Source: Litorilituus sediminis
GTDB lineage: Bacteria > Pseudomonadota > Gammaproteobacteria > Enterobacterales > Alteromonadaceae
Reading direction: 5' to 3'
Length of the DNA stretch: 64,000 bases
NCBI RefSeq assembly: GCF_004295665.1
Contig: NZ_CP034759.1
Location: 1,736,001-1,800,000, forward strand
In this document: piece by piece, positions 48,202-56,666 of the stretch
Position numbering within the stretch: position 1 is the stretch's first letter
Layout: the number at the start of each line of letters is the position of its first letter
The notes under the pieces: generated by a model
What the model was told of the DNA's origin: nothing
Seen by the model: only the letters and a program-made list of their open reading frames with translations
Databases searched by the model: none
Program-made: the position numbers and the translations under genes

Positions 48202-48229
48202 TTGACATAATATGTCAAAGTGCTAAATT
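48202..48229 (+). promoter_or_regulatory. promoter of the DUF2170-pspA unit with overlapping operator (copy 2)
   Basis: TTGACATA-A-TATGTCAA (48202-48218) is a perfect 17-base palindrome whose left end is a consensus -35 (TTGACA, 48202-48207). A 16-base spacer ending TGC leads to TAAATT (-10, 48224-48229), an extended -10. The layout matches the promoter at 44294, including the AAGTGC run. Confidence 0.6.
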
Positions 48230-48239
48230 TAACCAAGAC

Positions 48240-48252
48240 GACATATTATGTC
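48240..48252. promoter_or_regulatory. palindromic operator, copy 3
   Basis: GACATA-T-TATGTC, the same palindrome with the opposite central base, centred 36 bases downstream of copy 2, just after the -10. Two sites flanking the start region would suit cooperative repression. Confidence 0.6.
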
Positions 48253-48316
48253 ATCGATTTTAAGCAAGCAGTGAAGTTACTGTATCGCTTTGTTTATTAA
48301 TAAGGATAGGAAATAC

Positions 48317-48730
48317 ATGAATATTCATACTATAGCCGATCATTTAAATAGTCTGGCAGATAATTCAGACACAGGGATGAGTTTCGACTGCCAACCAATA
48401 TCTGGTGAGGTGGACGTACTACAAATTAGTATTTTAGGGCGTGAAGAAATTCCCGTATTCGTTTCAGTAACTGAAGATCAAATTCTTTGTATTAGCTACT
48501 TATGGGGCGAAGAAGAGGTAAAACCTGAGTGTATAGCGGCAATGCATCAAAGCATGCTAGAAATGAACATTCCAATGCCATTATCATCATTCTCAAAAAT
48601 TGGTGATAAATACGTAATTTTTGGTGCCTTGTCCAATAACTCTAGTTTTGCAGATATTGAACATGAGTTAGCGGTACTAAGTAACAACGCACTTGAAGTA
48701 ATTGATGATATGAGTGACTACCTTCGCTAA
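48317..48730 (+). CDS. yjfI: DUF2170 protein (YjfI-like)
   Basis: I chose the ATG at 48317 (MNIHTIADHLNSL) preceded by AGGA; the frame also opens from a TTG at 48290. 137 residues, acidic, no signal or membrane segment. The LSSFSKIGDKYVIFGALS segment and acidic C-terminus match DUF2170, the family of E. coli YjfI. No activity is known. It is 46 bases before the PspA gene, the same pairing as yjfI-yjfJ. Confidence 0.87.
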   Translation: MNIHTIADHLNSLADNSDTGMSFDCQPISGEVDVLQISILGREEIPVFVSVTEDQILCISYLWGEEEVKPECIAAMHQSMLEMNIPMPLSSFSKIGDKYVIFGALSNNSSFADIEHELAVLSNNALEVIDDMSDYLR

Positions 48731-48776
48731 AAGCACGATAGCGTTTAAACCACATGTCACCTATTAGGAGTAAATT

Positions 48777-49466
48777 ATGAGTATATTTAAAAAGATTATG
48801 ACTGCAATTCGCGGTGGTGCTTCAGAAGCTGGTGAAGCTATTATTGATGCCAATGCGACCCGTATTTTTGAACAAGAAATCCGTGATGCTGAAAATCACT
48901 TAACTAAAGCTAAGCGTGACTTAACTGGCGTAATGGCTGAACAAATGGCAGCAAAACGCGAAGTAGATCGCTTAACAAGAGAAATTACTGAGCATGAAGG
49001 CTATGCGGCACAAGCGCTTGAAAAAGGCGATGAAAGCTTAGCATTAGCGGTAGCAGAAAAGATTGCCAACCTTGAAGGCGAGCTTGCAACTCAACAGCAA
49101 GCGCTAGATAGCTTCACAGGTAATGCTGAACGCTTAAAAGAGCTAGTGAAAAAGAGTGAACGTCAAGTTGCTGAGCATAAGCGTCAACTTTCAATGGTTA
49201 AAACCACTGAAAGCGTGCAAAAAGCAACATCAGCAATTACTGACAACTTCTCTTCAAGCAACTCTAAGCTATTAAGTGCGAAAGACTCATTAGAGCGCAT
49301 TAAAGCTAAGCAGCAAAAGTTTGATGATCAAATGAAAGCTGCCGAAGTACTTGAATCTGAAGACAGTGATGCGTCACTTGCGGCTCAACTTAAAGCTGCA
49401 GGCATTGGCTCACAAGACAATAGCGCTAACTCAGTGTTAGAGCGTATTAAAGCCAAGCAAAAATAG
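48777..49466 (+). CDS. yjfJ: PspA/IM30 family protein (YjfJ-like)
   Basis: 229 residues, nearly all coiled coil, with the PspA/IM30 pattern: an amphipathic start (MSIFKKIMTAIRGG), EQEIRDAENHLTKAKRDLTGVMAEQMAAKREV, and long helices to about residue 215. PspA and IM30 polymerise on membranes and stabilise them under stress. This is the YjfJ branch, tied to DUF2170/DUF2491, not the pspABC operon; there is no pspB or pspC. A GGAG ribosome site precedes the ATG, and a strong terminator follows. Confidence 0.92.
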   Translation: MSIFKKIMTAIRGGASEAGEAIIDANATRIFEQEIRDAENHLTKAKRDLTGVMAEQMAAKREVDRLTREITEHEGYAAQALEKGDESLALAVAEKIANLEGELATQQQALDSFTGNAERLKELVKKSERQVAEHKRQLSMVKTTESVQKATSAITDNFSSSNSKLLSAKDSLERIKAKQQKFDDQMKAAEVLESEDSDASLAAQLKAAGIGSQDNSANSVLERIKAKQK

Positions 49467-49484
49467 TACATTATGCTTAAAACA

Positions 49485-49511
49485 GCGAGTTACCTAGGTA
49501 ACTCGCTTTTT
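49485..49511 (+). terminator. rho-independent terminator after the PspA gene
   Basis: Palindrome GCGAGTTACC-TA-GGTAACTCGC followed by TTTTT. Confidence 0.88.
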
Positions 49512-49594
49512 GCGTTTTTAACTGCTAACAATAATGCCAAGAATTACGCTAAAGTTAAGCCAAAATAAATGCCCGTAAGTGAAAGGTCGCCCCT

Positions 49595-50236
49595 ATGAGT
49601 TTATTCAATAAAATCTTCAATAAAACCAAACAAGAACAGCGTAAACTTACTCAAGTTAATCAGCTACTTATTGGTGATATTATCGTGTTAACTGACAGCT
49701 TTGCCTTACCTGAAGCACTACGAGGGCAAGAATTTCAAGTATCAGCCATCAATACCTATGAGTATGAACATCACAATCAACTTGAGTGGGTTCTAAAAGG
49801 CAACAATAATCTTGAGCTATTCTTATCATTAGAAGCGGATGACACAACGGAGCTCAAGTTTTCAATTAAAATTGAGCGTGAAGATGTGGAATCTTTATTT
49901 GATCTTGATGATTTTTCAGAAATTTTTGATGAACCAGGGCAAGCATTTTTAAATAAACAGCAAGACAGTGACTTAACCATGGGTTGGTCAGACGAAGAAT
50001 ATCAGCAAAATACCTTTGCTAAAGTCGGTTATTTTCATCGTAAAGATCACCGCAGCGAAAACCTTAGTGCCTACCAAGGAAAAGACAGCGGTGAACAATT
50101 TGAGCTGTATGCATTATTTAACGCTGATCAAAGCAAAGGTATTGATATTGAGGTTTGGCAAGACGGCGATACTGACGTCTGCCTTACCTTATTTAGACCA
50201 CTAACCGATGTGGTTGATATGTATCCAGCAACCTAG
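49595..50236 (+). CDS. yjfK: DUF2491 protein (YjfK-like)
   Basis: 213 residues of the DUF2491 family (E. coli YjfK). Cytoplasmic, acidic and beta-rich, with LLIGDIIVLTDSFALPEALRG near the N-terminus and DIEVWQDGDTDVCLTLFRPL near the C-terminus. Function unknown. It lies past the PspA terminator and either has its own promoter or depends on read-through. Confidence 0.88.
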   Translation: MSLFNKIFNKTKQEQRKLTQVNQLLIGDIIVLTDSFALPEALRGQEFQVSAINTYEYEHHNQLEWVLKGNNNLELFLSLEADDTTELKFSIKIEREDVESLFDLDDFSEIFDEPGQAFLNKQQDSDLTMGWSDEEYQQNTFAKVGYFHRKDHRSENLSAYQGKDSGEQFELYALFNADQSKGIDIEVWQDGDTDVCLTLFRPLTDVVDMYPAT

Positions 50237-50257
50237 GGCATGTTGAAGAGTAGTCTT

Positions 50258-50575
50258 ATGAGCAGAAAAATCCCGGAAAAATGGCAATCATCAGTCAAAG
50301 CAATGAAAGCGGTACAAGTGGCTTTTGACATGGATGAAAAAATTCAACTCTCTATCAGAAAAGAAGCGCTTGAGGCAGGCCTAAGCCCATCAGATCAAAT
50401 CAGAGATATTCTTGGCCTCCCTGTCAATAAGCGTCCAAAAAGACCGCGTTTAACGGTCAGTTTAGCGCCAAGTGACTATGAAGTATTAGCTGAAAAATAT
50501 GGTTTAGCCGTTGATCAACAGCTAGAAATTAAAAAAAGATTAATGGACGATTTAATCAAGCACGTCAACAAGTAA
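50258..50575 (+). CDS. small basic protein, possible ribbon-helix-helix DNA binder
   Basis: I chose the ATG at 50258 (MSRKIPEKWQSSV) because GAAGAG lies 8 bases upstream; the frame opens at 50240. 105 residues. Two segments each look like a short beta strand followed by two helices: VQVAFDMDEKIQLSIRKEAL with PSDQIRDILGL, and RLTVSLAPSDYEVLAEKYGL with a final helix. This is the layout of ribbon-helix-helix proteins. It is the last gene of the yjf-like cluster, 21 bases after DUF2491. A regulator binding the GACATA palindromes is a reasonable but untested idea. Confidence 0.6.
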   Translation: MSRKIPEKWQSSVKAMKAVQVAFDMDEKIQLSIRKEALEAGLSPSDQIRDILGLPVNKRPKRPRLTVSLAPSDYEVLAEKYGLAVDQQLEIKKRLMDDLIKHVNK

Positions 50576-50691
50576 AGGTTAAATATTAAATTTTGTGTAA
50601 ATTGTAAGTAAAAAGTAATAATTTTTGTGCTTTTTCGTTGTTCTATGCCATAATTGTGCCGACTATTAATAACAACACTAGGGATATCATT

Positions 50692-50952
50692 ATGTTAATC
50701 AAAAAAATTGCTGTAATCGCTGTCGCTGCTGCATTAACGGGTTGTGCTAACAACAGTGCTTTAGAAGAAAACATTGCTAGCCTAACCAATAAAGTGGATA
50801 GCTTATCTAACGAAGTTGCTCAATTAAAATCACAAAGCCAAGCAATCAGTAAAGATGCTAAAGCGGCAAAATCTGCTGCTGAAGATGCACTAGCTAGTGC
50901 GCAAAAAGCCAATGATCGCATTGATAATGTGGTAGCATCTTACAAGAAGTAA
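50692..50952 (+). CDS. lpp: murein lipoprotein Lpp
   Basis: 86 residues from the ATG at 50692 (AGGGA upstream); the longer frame from 50638 is not likely to be translated. A lipoprotein signal ends LTGC (Cys18). The mature part is a heptad coiled coil (LTNKVDSLSNEVAQLKSQ) and an alanine zipper (AAKSAAEDALASAQ). It ends in VASYKK: a C-terminal lysine, as in E. coli Lpp (YRK), where that residue is joined to peptidoglycan by L,D-transpeptidases. A strong terminator follows. It faces an L,D-transpeptidase gene. Confidence 0.9.
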   Translation: MLIKKIAVIAVAAALTGCANNSALEENIASLTNKVDSLSNEVAQLKSQSQAISKDAKAAKSAAEDALASAQKANDRIDNVVASYKK

Positions 50953-50972
50953 TCCGCTTGTTAAGCTCTAAT

Positions 50973-51000
50973 AAAAAGCACTCATGAAGTGCTTTTTTTA
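50973..51000. terminator. bidirectional rho-independent terminator after lpp
   Basis: Stem AAAAAGCACT / AGTGCTTTTT with a CATGA loop and a T run. Confidence 0.88.
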
Positions 51001-51022
51001 TGCCTATAAAAAATCCATTAAG

Positions 51023-51925
51023 CTATTCTTCGCTTAACTCGATTACTAAGCCCTGTGGCTGCTCTATAACAGGTAAAAGTTGTTGCCAATAATGACGATT
51101 ACTGCCAACAAAGCGCTGCACGGCATCAGCCAGTTTAATGGTGGGAATATCAGGCTCCTTTTCCGTTAACGGTTCATGGATTTCAATAAGCTGTTTTTTC
51201 CCTCGTTCATAAGACATTTTGATTGGCTGATCGACAATACGTACTTTAGTTTTTAACGGAATATTTTCATACATCCATTTAATGTCTTCATCGTACATAC
51301 GAATACAACCTGAGCTGGCACGCATACCAATACCAAAACGCTTATTAGTTCCGTGAATAAGGTACTCACTCGTGCCTAAGCGCAAAGCATATTTACCAAA
51401 GGGATTTTCAGGGCCAGGCGGAACTTCTTTTGCTAATTCAACACCATTTTCTTCAAAGTAGCGCTCACGCATCGCTTTAGTTGGACGCCACACCGGATCT
51501 TCTCGCTTTTCACTAATATAACTGGTTGCTACAGGCGTAGCTAAACCTTGTCTGCCAATACCTACAGGGAATACGTGCACCTTATCTTCATTAGGATCAA
51601 AGTAATATAATCTCAACTCTGGCAGGTTGACTACGATCCCTTCTCTACGAACAAAAGGTAAAAGCATGGCGGTAGGAATGACCACCTGACTCCCCTCTTC
51701 AGGTAGAAAAGGGTCAATAGCTGGATTTGCCGCCATTAAAGCAAGAAAACCAACATTATACTGCTCAGCGATTTGTTGAAAATAATCACCCTTTTTAACT
51801 TGGTGGTACTGAAGCTCACCTATTAACCTGTCTTTTCCTTTTGGCAACGCATATTCTGCGCTGACACTATTAAAAGCAGTGAAGATAAAAGTAATAAAGA
51901 AAATATAGAGATAAGGTCTATTCAT
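51023..51925 (-). CDS. L,D-transpeptidase with LysM domain (ErfK/YbiS type)
   Basis: 300 residues. A signal peptide (1-23) is followed by a LysM peptidoglycan-binding motif (about 40-85; VKKGDYFQQIAEQYNVG) and a YkuD catalytic domain (about 95-235) with His191 in IHGTN and the nucleophile Cys207 in SSGCIRM. Enzymes of this type either attach Lpp to the wall or form 3-3 crosslinks. LysM plus YkuD and the convergent lpp gene suggest Lpp attachment (inference). Confidence 0.93.
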   Translation of the reverse strand: MNRPYLYIFFITFIFTAFNSVSAEYALPKGKDRLIGELQYHQVKKGDYFQQIAEQYNVGFLALMAANPAIDPFLPEEGSQVVIPTAMLLPFVRREGIVVNLPELRLYYFDPNEDKVHVFPVGIGRQGLATPVATSYISEKREDPVWRPTKAMRERYFEENGVELAKEVPPGPENPFGKYALRLGTSEYLIHGTNKRFGIGMRASSGCIRMYDEDIKWMYENIPLKTKVRIVDQPIKMSYERGKKQLIEIHEPLTEKEPDIPTIKLADAVQRFVGSNRHYWQQLLPVIEQPQGLVIELSEE

Positions 51926-51944
51926 AAAGAAAATTCAATTCAAA

Positions 51945-53573
51945 TTATACATGATGCCAATATGGCTGGATTGATAATGCATTATCAACTGATTGCTGTA
52001 ACGCTTGCAGTAAATTATCTACCTTATTAGACAGCCACAATTCAAGCTTGTTTTGCTGCACAGGTAAAATCGCCAGTTGCTGTTGTAATAAATCTAAGGT
52101 TTGCAGTTCACTAATACCCTGTTTCACATCTAACCATGGCCGACGATACAGCAATTGCTGCTCACTCAACTGAGCATCCCCTACTTGATAATTATATAAA
52201 GAAGCAAACCAGCTGCCCGTTAACAGGCTTCTAATAAGCAACGGATAAAGACCTAAGTAGCGCTCACTCTGTTGCTCATTTACCGCTAAACTTCGCACCT
52301 CATCGGTGAGTTGTTGCAAACTTTGCGTTAATTTTATCTGAGTAAAGTCAAGCAATGGTTGGGCATTTAAATTGATTCTGCTAATAAGTGCTTGCTCACC
52401 AACAAGCAATTCAAGTAATGACAATTGCAATAAGTTAAAGCCTTCATCATGAAATAGCGCTAACATTTTTTTCTCATCGGGGTAACGCTGTTTTTCTAGT
52501 TTTAACTTGTCTATTAAGGCTTGGCAGTGCGATAACTTCTTGCGATAGCTACCCGTTTTTGTCATTAACTCTTTTAAGTGCTGGGCATTATCTACCCAGT
52601 GAATCACTCGCAAATAGTAACTCAGCTCATCTCTAATTTTTTCACAATCCGCGGGTAATACTTGCTCAAACAACCAAAAACCTTGCCTTAATAAAGCAAA
52701 ATTCTCACTGATTTTACTCAATGTTGTTAAAGAAGGTTTATCAACATAACGAGCTACATTTGCTTGCAATTGCTTTAAGCCAAAATTGATACCGCAAACA
52801 AAGGCTTGGCCAATGTCATCTACATTCACCATAGGGATAATATCTAAGGCCAAGTACTGAGGTGCTAAAGTACCTAAATCTTCAACGTTTGCCTGTTTTT
52901 TTACTTTTGTTGCCCCGGCAAACTCTGCCGCCAAAGCATAACCCCGTTTTGCTTTACTATCTTGTCCTGGACGCATAGCAATGTTTGACATCATCAATCG
53001 AGCCAGCTCAAATAACGCTGAGGTTTCTCCGCTAAGTAACTCAAACTCTATTTCGAATATTTGCTTGGTCTTTTCATAATTAAGACAACTGATGTCACCA
53101 CAATCAAAAGCCAACTCGACTTTGCCAGCTGCTAGTTCAATAACATAGTTATATCGAGTAAAGTTGGTGGTAAAAATACTAGATAAGTTTTTTGCTATCG
53201 TTGCCACATCAGTGCCTTGAGGCCAGATATGCTCAGGAAACAAAGCTAAATCAACATTAGCGTTAGACAAATCAACATTATATTCAGGTCGTTGATGCAA
53301 ACCTGCAACCACCTTGCCTGATGTTTTTATGGTTTGCTCATAACAAAAATCTTGGCCGCCAAGCTTCTTCCCTCTAACACGCAAGCCAAAGTCTAATTGG
53401 CGTAATGTCAGCGCATCAGTGTCGTAATAGCTATTTGTTAATTGCTTTTCACTAAACTCAAAAGCAAGATTATTCGCCGTTAATACTGTATTAATAGACT
53501 GATTAATCGCACTAATGTTAGTGTCATTTGGCTCAGTAAATAATAAATATTTAAGTTCAATTTCCGTAGTCAT
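51945..53573 (-). CDS. ygiF: CYTH-CHAD protein, inorganic triphosphatase YgiF
   Basis: 542 residues. The N-terminal CYTH domain (1 to about 210) begins MTTEIELKYLL with the ExExK signature and continues with alternating charged strands. The C-terminal CHAD domain (about 235-530) is helical and histidine-containing, a polyphosphate-binding module. E. coli YgiF is an inorganic triphosphatase and neighbours glnE; here that link is broken by the yjf-like block. Divergent from ygiM, as a syntenic remnant. Confidence 0.92.
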   Translation of the reverse strand: MTTEIELKYLLFTEPNDTNISAINQSINTVLTANNLAFEFSEKQLTNSYYDTDALTLRQLDFGLRVRGKKLGGQDFCYEQTIKTSGKVVAGLHQRPEYNVDLSNANVDLALFPEHIWPQGTDVATIAKNLSSIFTTNFTRYNYVIELAAGKVELAFDCGDISCLNYEKTKQIFEIEFELLSGETSALFELARLMMSNIAMRPGQDSKAKRGYALAAEFAGATKVKKQANVEDLGTLAPQYLALDIIPMVNVDDIGQAFVCGINFGLKQLQANVARYVDKPSLTTLSKISENFALLRQGFWLFEQVLPADCEKIRDELSYYLRVIHWVDNAQHLKELMTKTGSYRKKLSHCQALIDKLKLEKQRYPDEKKMLALFHDEGFNLLQLSLLELLVGEQALISRINLNAQPLLDFTQIKLTQSLQQLTDEVRSLAVNEQQSERYLGLYPLLIRSLLTGSWFASLYNYQVGDAQLSEQQLLYRRPWLDVKQGISELQTLDLLQQQLAILPVQQNKLELWLSNKVDNLLQALQQSVDNALSIQPYWHHV

Positions 53574-53718
53574 TTGCTGTTTTTATATATCAAAAGTAAC
53601 TGCTACAGCATACCTTGAGAAAAGCAAGATACCAAGAAGATCATTTCACTTGCCAACTATGCTGCAAACACATAATATCTTGTCTTTAATGATTTATTTT
53701 ACATCAATTGGTTGTTTC

Positions 53719-54321
53719 ATGAAAAACTTTACTCAAGTGCTCGCTATACTCCTTTCCTTTGCTATTTCACCAATAAGCTATGCACAAGAAACCGAGCAAG
53801 GTATGCAGTCAGGTTTTATTATCGACGAATTAACCATATTTATGCATGCTGGTCCCGGCACGAATTACCGTATTCTAGGCACCATTACCGCAGGCACTCA
53901 GATACAAATTACAGGTCAAGCTGATAAGGGCTATAACCAAATTATTGATGATAAAGGCCGCACCACCTGGATAGAAAGTAAATATATCACCGACAAACCA
54001 GGACTTCGCTTTGTTGTCGCCGAGTTAAATGGTAAAATTGCCAGCAGCAGTGAATATACTAGCCAGCTTGATGGTGAAGTAAATGATCTCAAAGCAAAAA
54101 TAAGTACACTTGAACAAGCTAACACTAGCTTAACAAATGAAGCAGCCCAATTAACAAAAACCTTAGCCAATACACAAAGTAAATTAAAAGACCAAGATAT
54201 GAATATTAAAAAGCAATGGTTTTTTAATGGTGCTGCCGTTTTGGGTATAGGCTTGTTACTTGGCTTAATTTTACCTAAGTTTTTCGCCCGTCGCCGCAGC
54301 TCAATGGATAGCTGGCAGTAA
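53719..54321 (+). CDS. ygiM: SH3-domain membrane protein YgiM (TIGR04211 family)
   Basis: I chose the ATG at 53719 (MKNFTQVLAILLSFAISPISYAQ), a clear signal peptide; the frame is open from 53515 but the extension overlaps ygiF. 200 residues: a bacterial SH3 domain (about 30-95; MHAGPGTNYRILGTI), a coiled coil (about 115-160) and a C-terminal membrane helix (175-193) with a basic RRR tail. The role is unknown; it is periplasmic and anchored at its C-terminus. The next gene begins 29 bases later. Confidence 0.9.
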   Translation: MKNFTQVLAILLSFAISPISYAQETEQGMQSGFIIDELTIFMHAGPGTNYRILGTITAGTQIQITGQADKGYNQIIDDKGRTTWIESKYITDKPGLRFVVAELNGKIASSSEYTSQLDGEVNDLKAKISTLEQANTSLTNEAAQLTKTLANTQSKLKDQDMNIKKQWFFNGAAVLGIGLLLGLILPKFFARRRSSMDSWQ

Positions 54322-54350
54322 GGGAAAAACATCCTTACAAAGACAAGTGA

Positions 54351-55448
54351 ATGAATATATTAGTTATCCCCAATCGTGGCCGCTCTTATAATGCCGTTAG
54401 ACCTGAGGCTGAGTGTTATATCTCTCTAGCTAAAAAAGGCCACCAAGTTACCATTATTACCTGTACTACGAATGCCTATTACGACAATTACAAAAACACA
54501 GACAATATCAATCTCATCGAACTAAAATCATTAAAGAAATATAGCTGGCAAGTTATTAAGCAAATTCATCAACACATTAAACAGCATAATATTGAGATTG
54601 TTTATGCGACTGAGTCTAATGGTATTCCTAATGCTGCCTTTGCCTGTATAGGCACAAAAGCAAAAATGATTGCTTATCGTGGTACCACTGGCGGCATGTA
54701 TAAAACTGACCCTAGTAACTATTTATGTACCCTACACCCGAGAATTAATGGCTATATCGGTGTTTCTAATGCGGTAACCAAAAATGTTAAAGATAAGGTT
54801 CGCGCAGGCATTAAAGCATTTTCACGTACCATCTATAAGGGTCATGATTTAAGCTGGTATCAAGACAAACCTATTGAGTTGACTAGTTTAGATAACAAAC
54901 TAAGCCAGAGTAAATTTAATATCCTTTGTATCGGTAGCCCTAGACCCTACAAAGGTATGCACTATATGTTAGACGCCATGAAAGCACTAACAGATATCGA
55001 AGATGTTAACCTAATACTTGTTGGTGATAATTTTGATTGCGAGCCTTTTAGCAGTCAAATTCAAGCGACAGGTATGAGTGAACATATTATTCAAACCGGA
55101 TTTCGCAGCGACGTCCCACAAATCGCCGCTAGTTGTGATGTCTTAGTATTACCTTCAGAGCGTGAAGGTTTACCTAGGGTGGTATTAGAATCTCTTGCCA
55201 GTGGCACCCCTGTTATTACCTCAGCGAATGAAGGCGCGATGGAAATTATCGAGCAAGACGTCAACGGCTATATTGTTCCTATTGGCGATAGCCTTGCCAT
55301 AGCAGAGCAGATCCGTTATTTATATAACCAGCCAGAAGAAAGAAAACGCCTAGCAGATGGTGCAATTAACACCATAAAAACTAAAATGTCACATCAAGAA
55401 ACAGTTAAAAATATGGCTGAGTTCTTTGAAACTGTACTAAACAAATAA
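54351..55448 (+). CDS. glycosyltransferase family 4
   Basis: 365 residues, GT-B fold of family GT4. ILCIGSPRPYKGMHYMLDAM marks the start of the donor domain, and PSEREGLPRVVLESLASGTPVITS is the EX7E-type nucleotide-sugar site. No membrane segment. It shares a short gap with the next gene (25 bases), and the pair followed by a Wzi-type gene suggests surface polysaccharide or LPS core assembly. Confidence 0.88.
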   Translation: MNILVIPNRGRSYNAVRPEAECYISLAKKGHQVTIITCTTNAYYDNYKNTDNINLIELKSLKKYSWQVIKQIHQHIKQHNIEIVYATESNGIPNAAFACIGTKAKMIAYRGTTGGMYKTDPSNYLCTLHPRINGYIGVSNAVTKNVKDKVRAGIKAFSRTIYKGHDLSWYQDKPIELTSLDNKLSQSKFNILCIGSPRPYKGMHYMLDAMKALTDIEDVNLILVGDNFDCEPFSSQIQATGMSEHIIQTGFRSDVPQIAASCDVLVLPSEREGLPRVVLESLASGTPVITSANEGAMEIIEQDVNGYIVPIGDSLAIAEQIRYLYNQPEERKRLADGAINTIKTKMSHQETVKNMAEFFETVLNK

Positions 55449-55473
55449 CTTACTTTAGTTTGATACTCAAGCC

Positions 55474-56529
55474 ATGAAAAATTACCTACTATACTTATCA
55501 GAAAACTACTCCTTTAAAATTCTTCGCCCACTTCAGGCTGAAATTCGCAAACGTGGCGATCAAGCAAAATGGTTTGTGGAAGGTAGCAATGTCAATCTAG
55601 ATTACTTTAAGGAAGATGAAGCATTATTAACTAGCGTAGAAGAAGTTAATGCTTATAATCCTGTTGCGGTTTTTTTCCCTGGTAACTTAGCGCCTGGTTT
55701 TATTCCTGGGCTAAAAATATCACTATTTCACGGTTTTATCGGTGGTAAGCAAAGACAAAAAGACGGTGAAAACTATTTTTACATCATTCGTGATTGCTTT
55801 GATATGTATTGTACTCACGGTCCTAGCTCAACCACACATTTTAAAACCTTAGCGCAAAAGCATAAATATTTTGATGTTGTAGAGACAGGGTTTTGTACTA
55901 TGGATCCCTACTACAACCCTAACCTAAGGGATGGCTTTATCGAGTTAGAGAAAAAAGATGATAAACCTATTGTTCTTTTTAGCTCAACCTTTTCACCTCG
56001 AGTAACGCAAGCACCTAGGCTACTAAAAACTATTGAAGCGCTATCAAAAAATAGCCCTTGGCGTTGGTGGGTTACTTTTCATCCCAAAATGGCGCAAGAA
56101 ACCGTTGATGCCTATAAAGCCATTCAACATGACAACTTGACCTTTATCGAAACTGACAACCTTATTCCGTATATGGAGCAGGCTGATATTATGTTGGCAG
56201 ATTTCTCCTCTATGATTACTGACTTTATTTTACTCAATAAGCCTGTAGTTACCTTTAGAAATCCTGATGGTTTAGAGCACTTAATCAATGTTGATGATGA
56301 AGACAAAATTGAAGGCGCCATTACACAAGCATTAACCAAACCCAGCGATTTAATGGCTAAAATTGCAAAGTTCAGTAAAGAGACTCACCCTTATACTGAT
56401 GGCAAGTCAAGTGAGCGCGTTATTAATGCCGTCGAGCATAAACTACAAAATCCTAGCAAAGTGAAAAAGCCTTTCAATATTATTCGTAACTTAAAGCTGA
56501 GAAAAAAAATGTCCTACTGGAAGTTTTAA
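55474..56529 (+). CDS. CDP-glycerol glycerophosphotransferase family protein
   Basis: 351 residues resembling the Glyphos_transf family (teichoic acid TagB/TagF catalytic domain): ISLFHGFIGGKQ (the conserved His), LFSSTFSPR, TFHPKM and the donor-site-type DIMLADFSSMITDFILLNKPVVTF (about 235-258). In Gram-negative bacteria such enzymes add glycerol- or ribitol-phosphate units to surface glycans. No CDP-glycerol synthesis gene is nearby. The basic C-terminus (LKLRKKMSYWKF) fits membrane association. Confidence 0.8.
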   Translation: MKNYLLYLSENYSFKILRPLQAEIRKRGDQAKWFVEGSNVNLDYFKEDEALLTSVEEVNAYNPVAVFFPGNLAPGFIPGLKISLFHGFIGGKQRQKDGENYFYIIRDCFDMYCTHGPSSTTHFKTLAQKHKYFDVVETGFCTMDPYYNPNLRDGFIELEKKDDKPIVLFSSTFSPRVTQAPRLLKTIEALSKNSPWRWWVTFHPKMAQETVDAYKAIQHDNLTFIETDNLIPYMEQADIMLADFSSMITDFILLNKPVVTFRNPDGLEHLINVDDEDKIEGAITQALTKPSDLMAKIAKFSKETHPYTDGKSSERVINAVEHKLQNPSKVKKPFNIIRNLKLRKKMSYWKF

Positions 56530-56666
56530 AAGCTATACATGATAACCTAGGTTGAATGCTTTACATTTTTTAAACATTTTCAGATAAAAATGCCCAACAT
56601 TACTTAGAAAAAACCGTATAATATTGGGCTTTGTCGCGGTATTATCAGTAAGCTAATTTGATTTTC

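Noticed and set aside
53515-53718. N-terminal extension of the ygiM frame
   Set aside because: It overlaps the divergent ygiF start and precedes a clean signal peptide at 53719.
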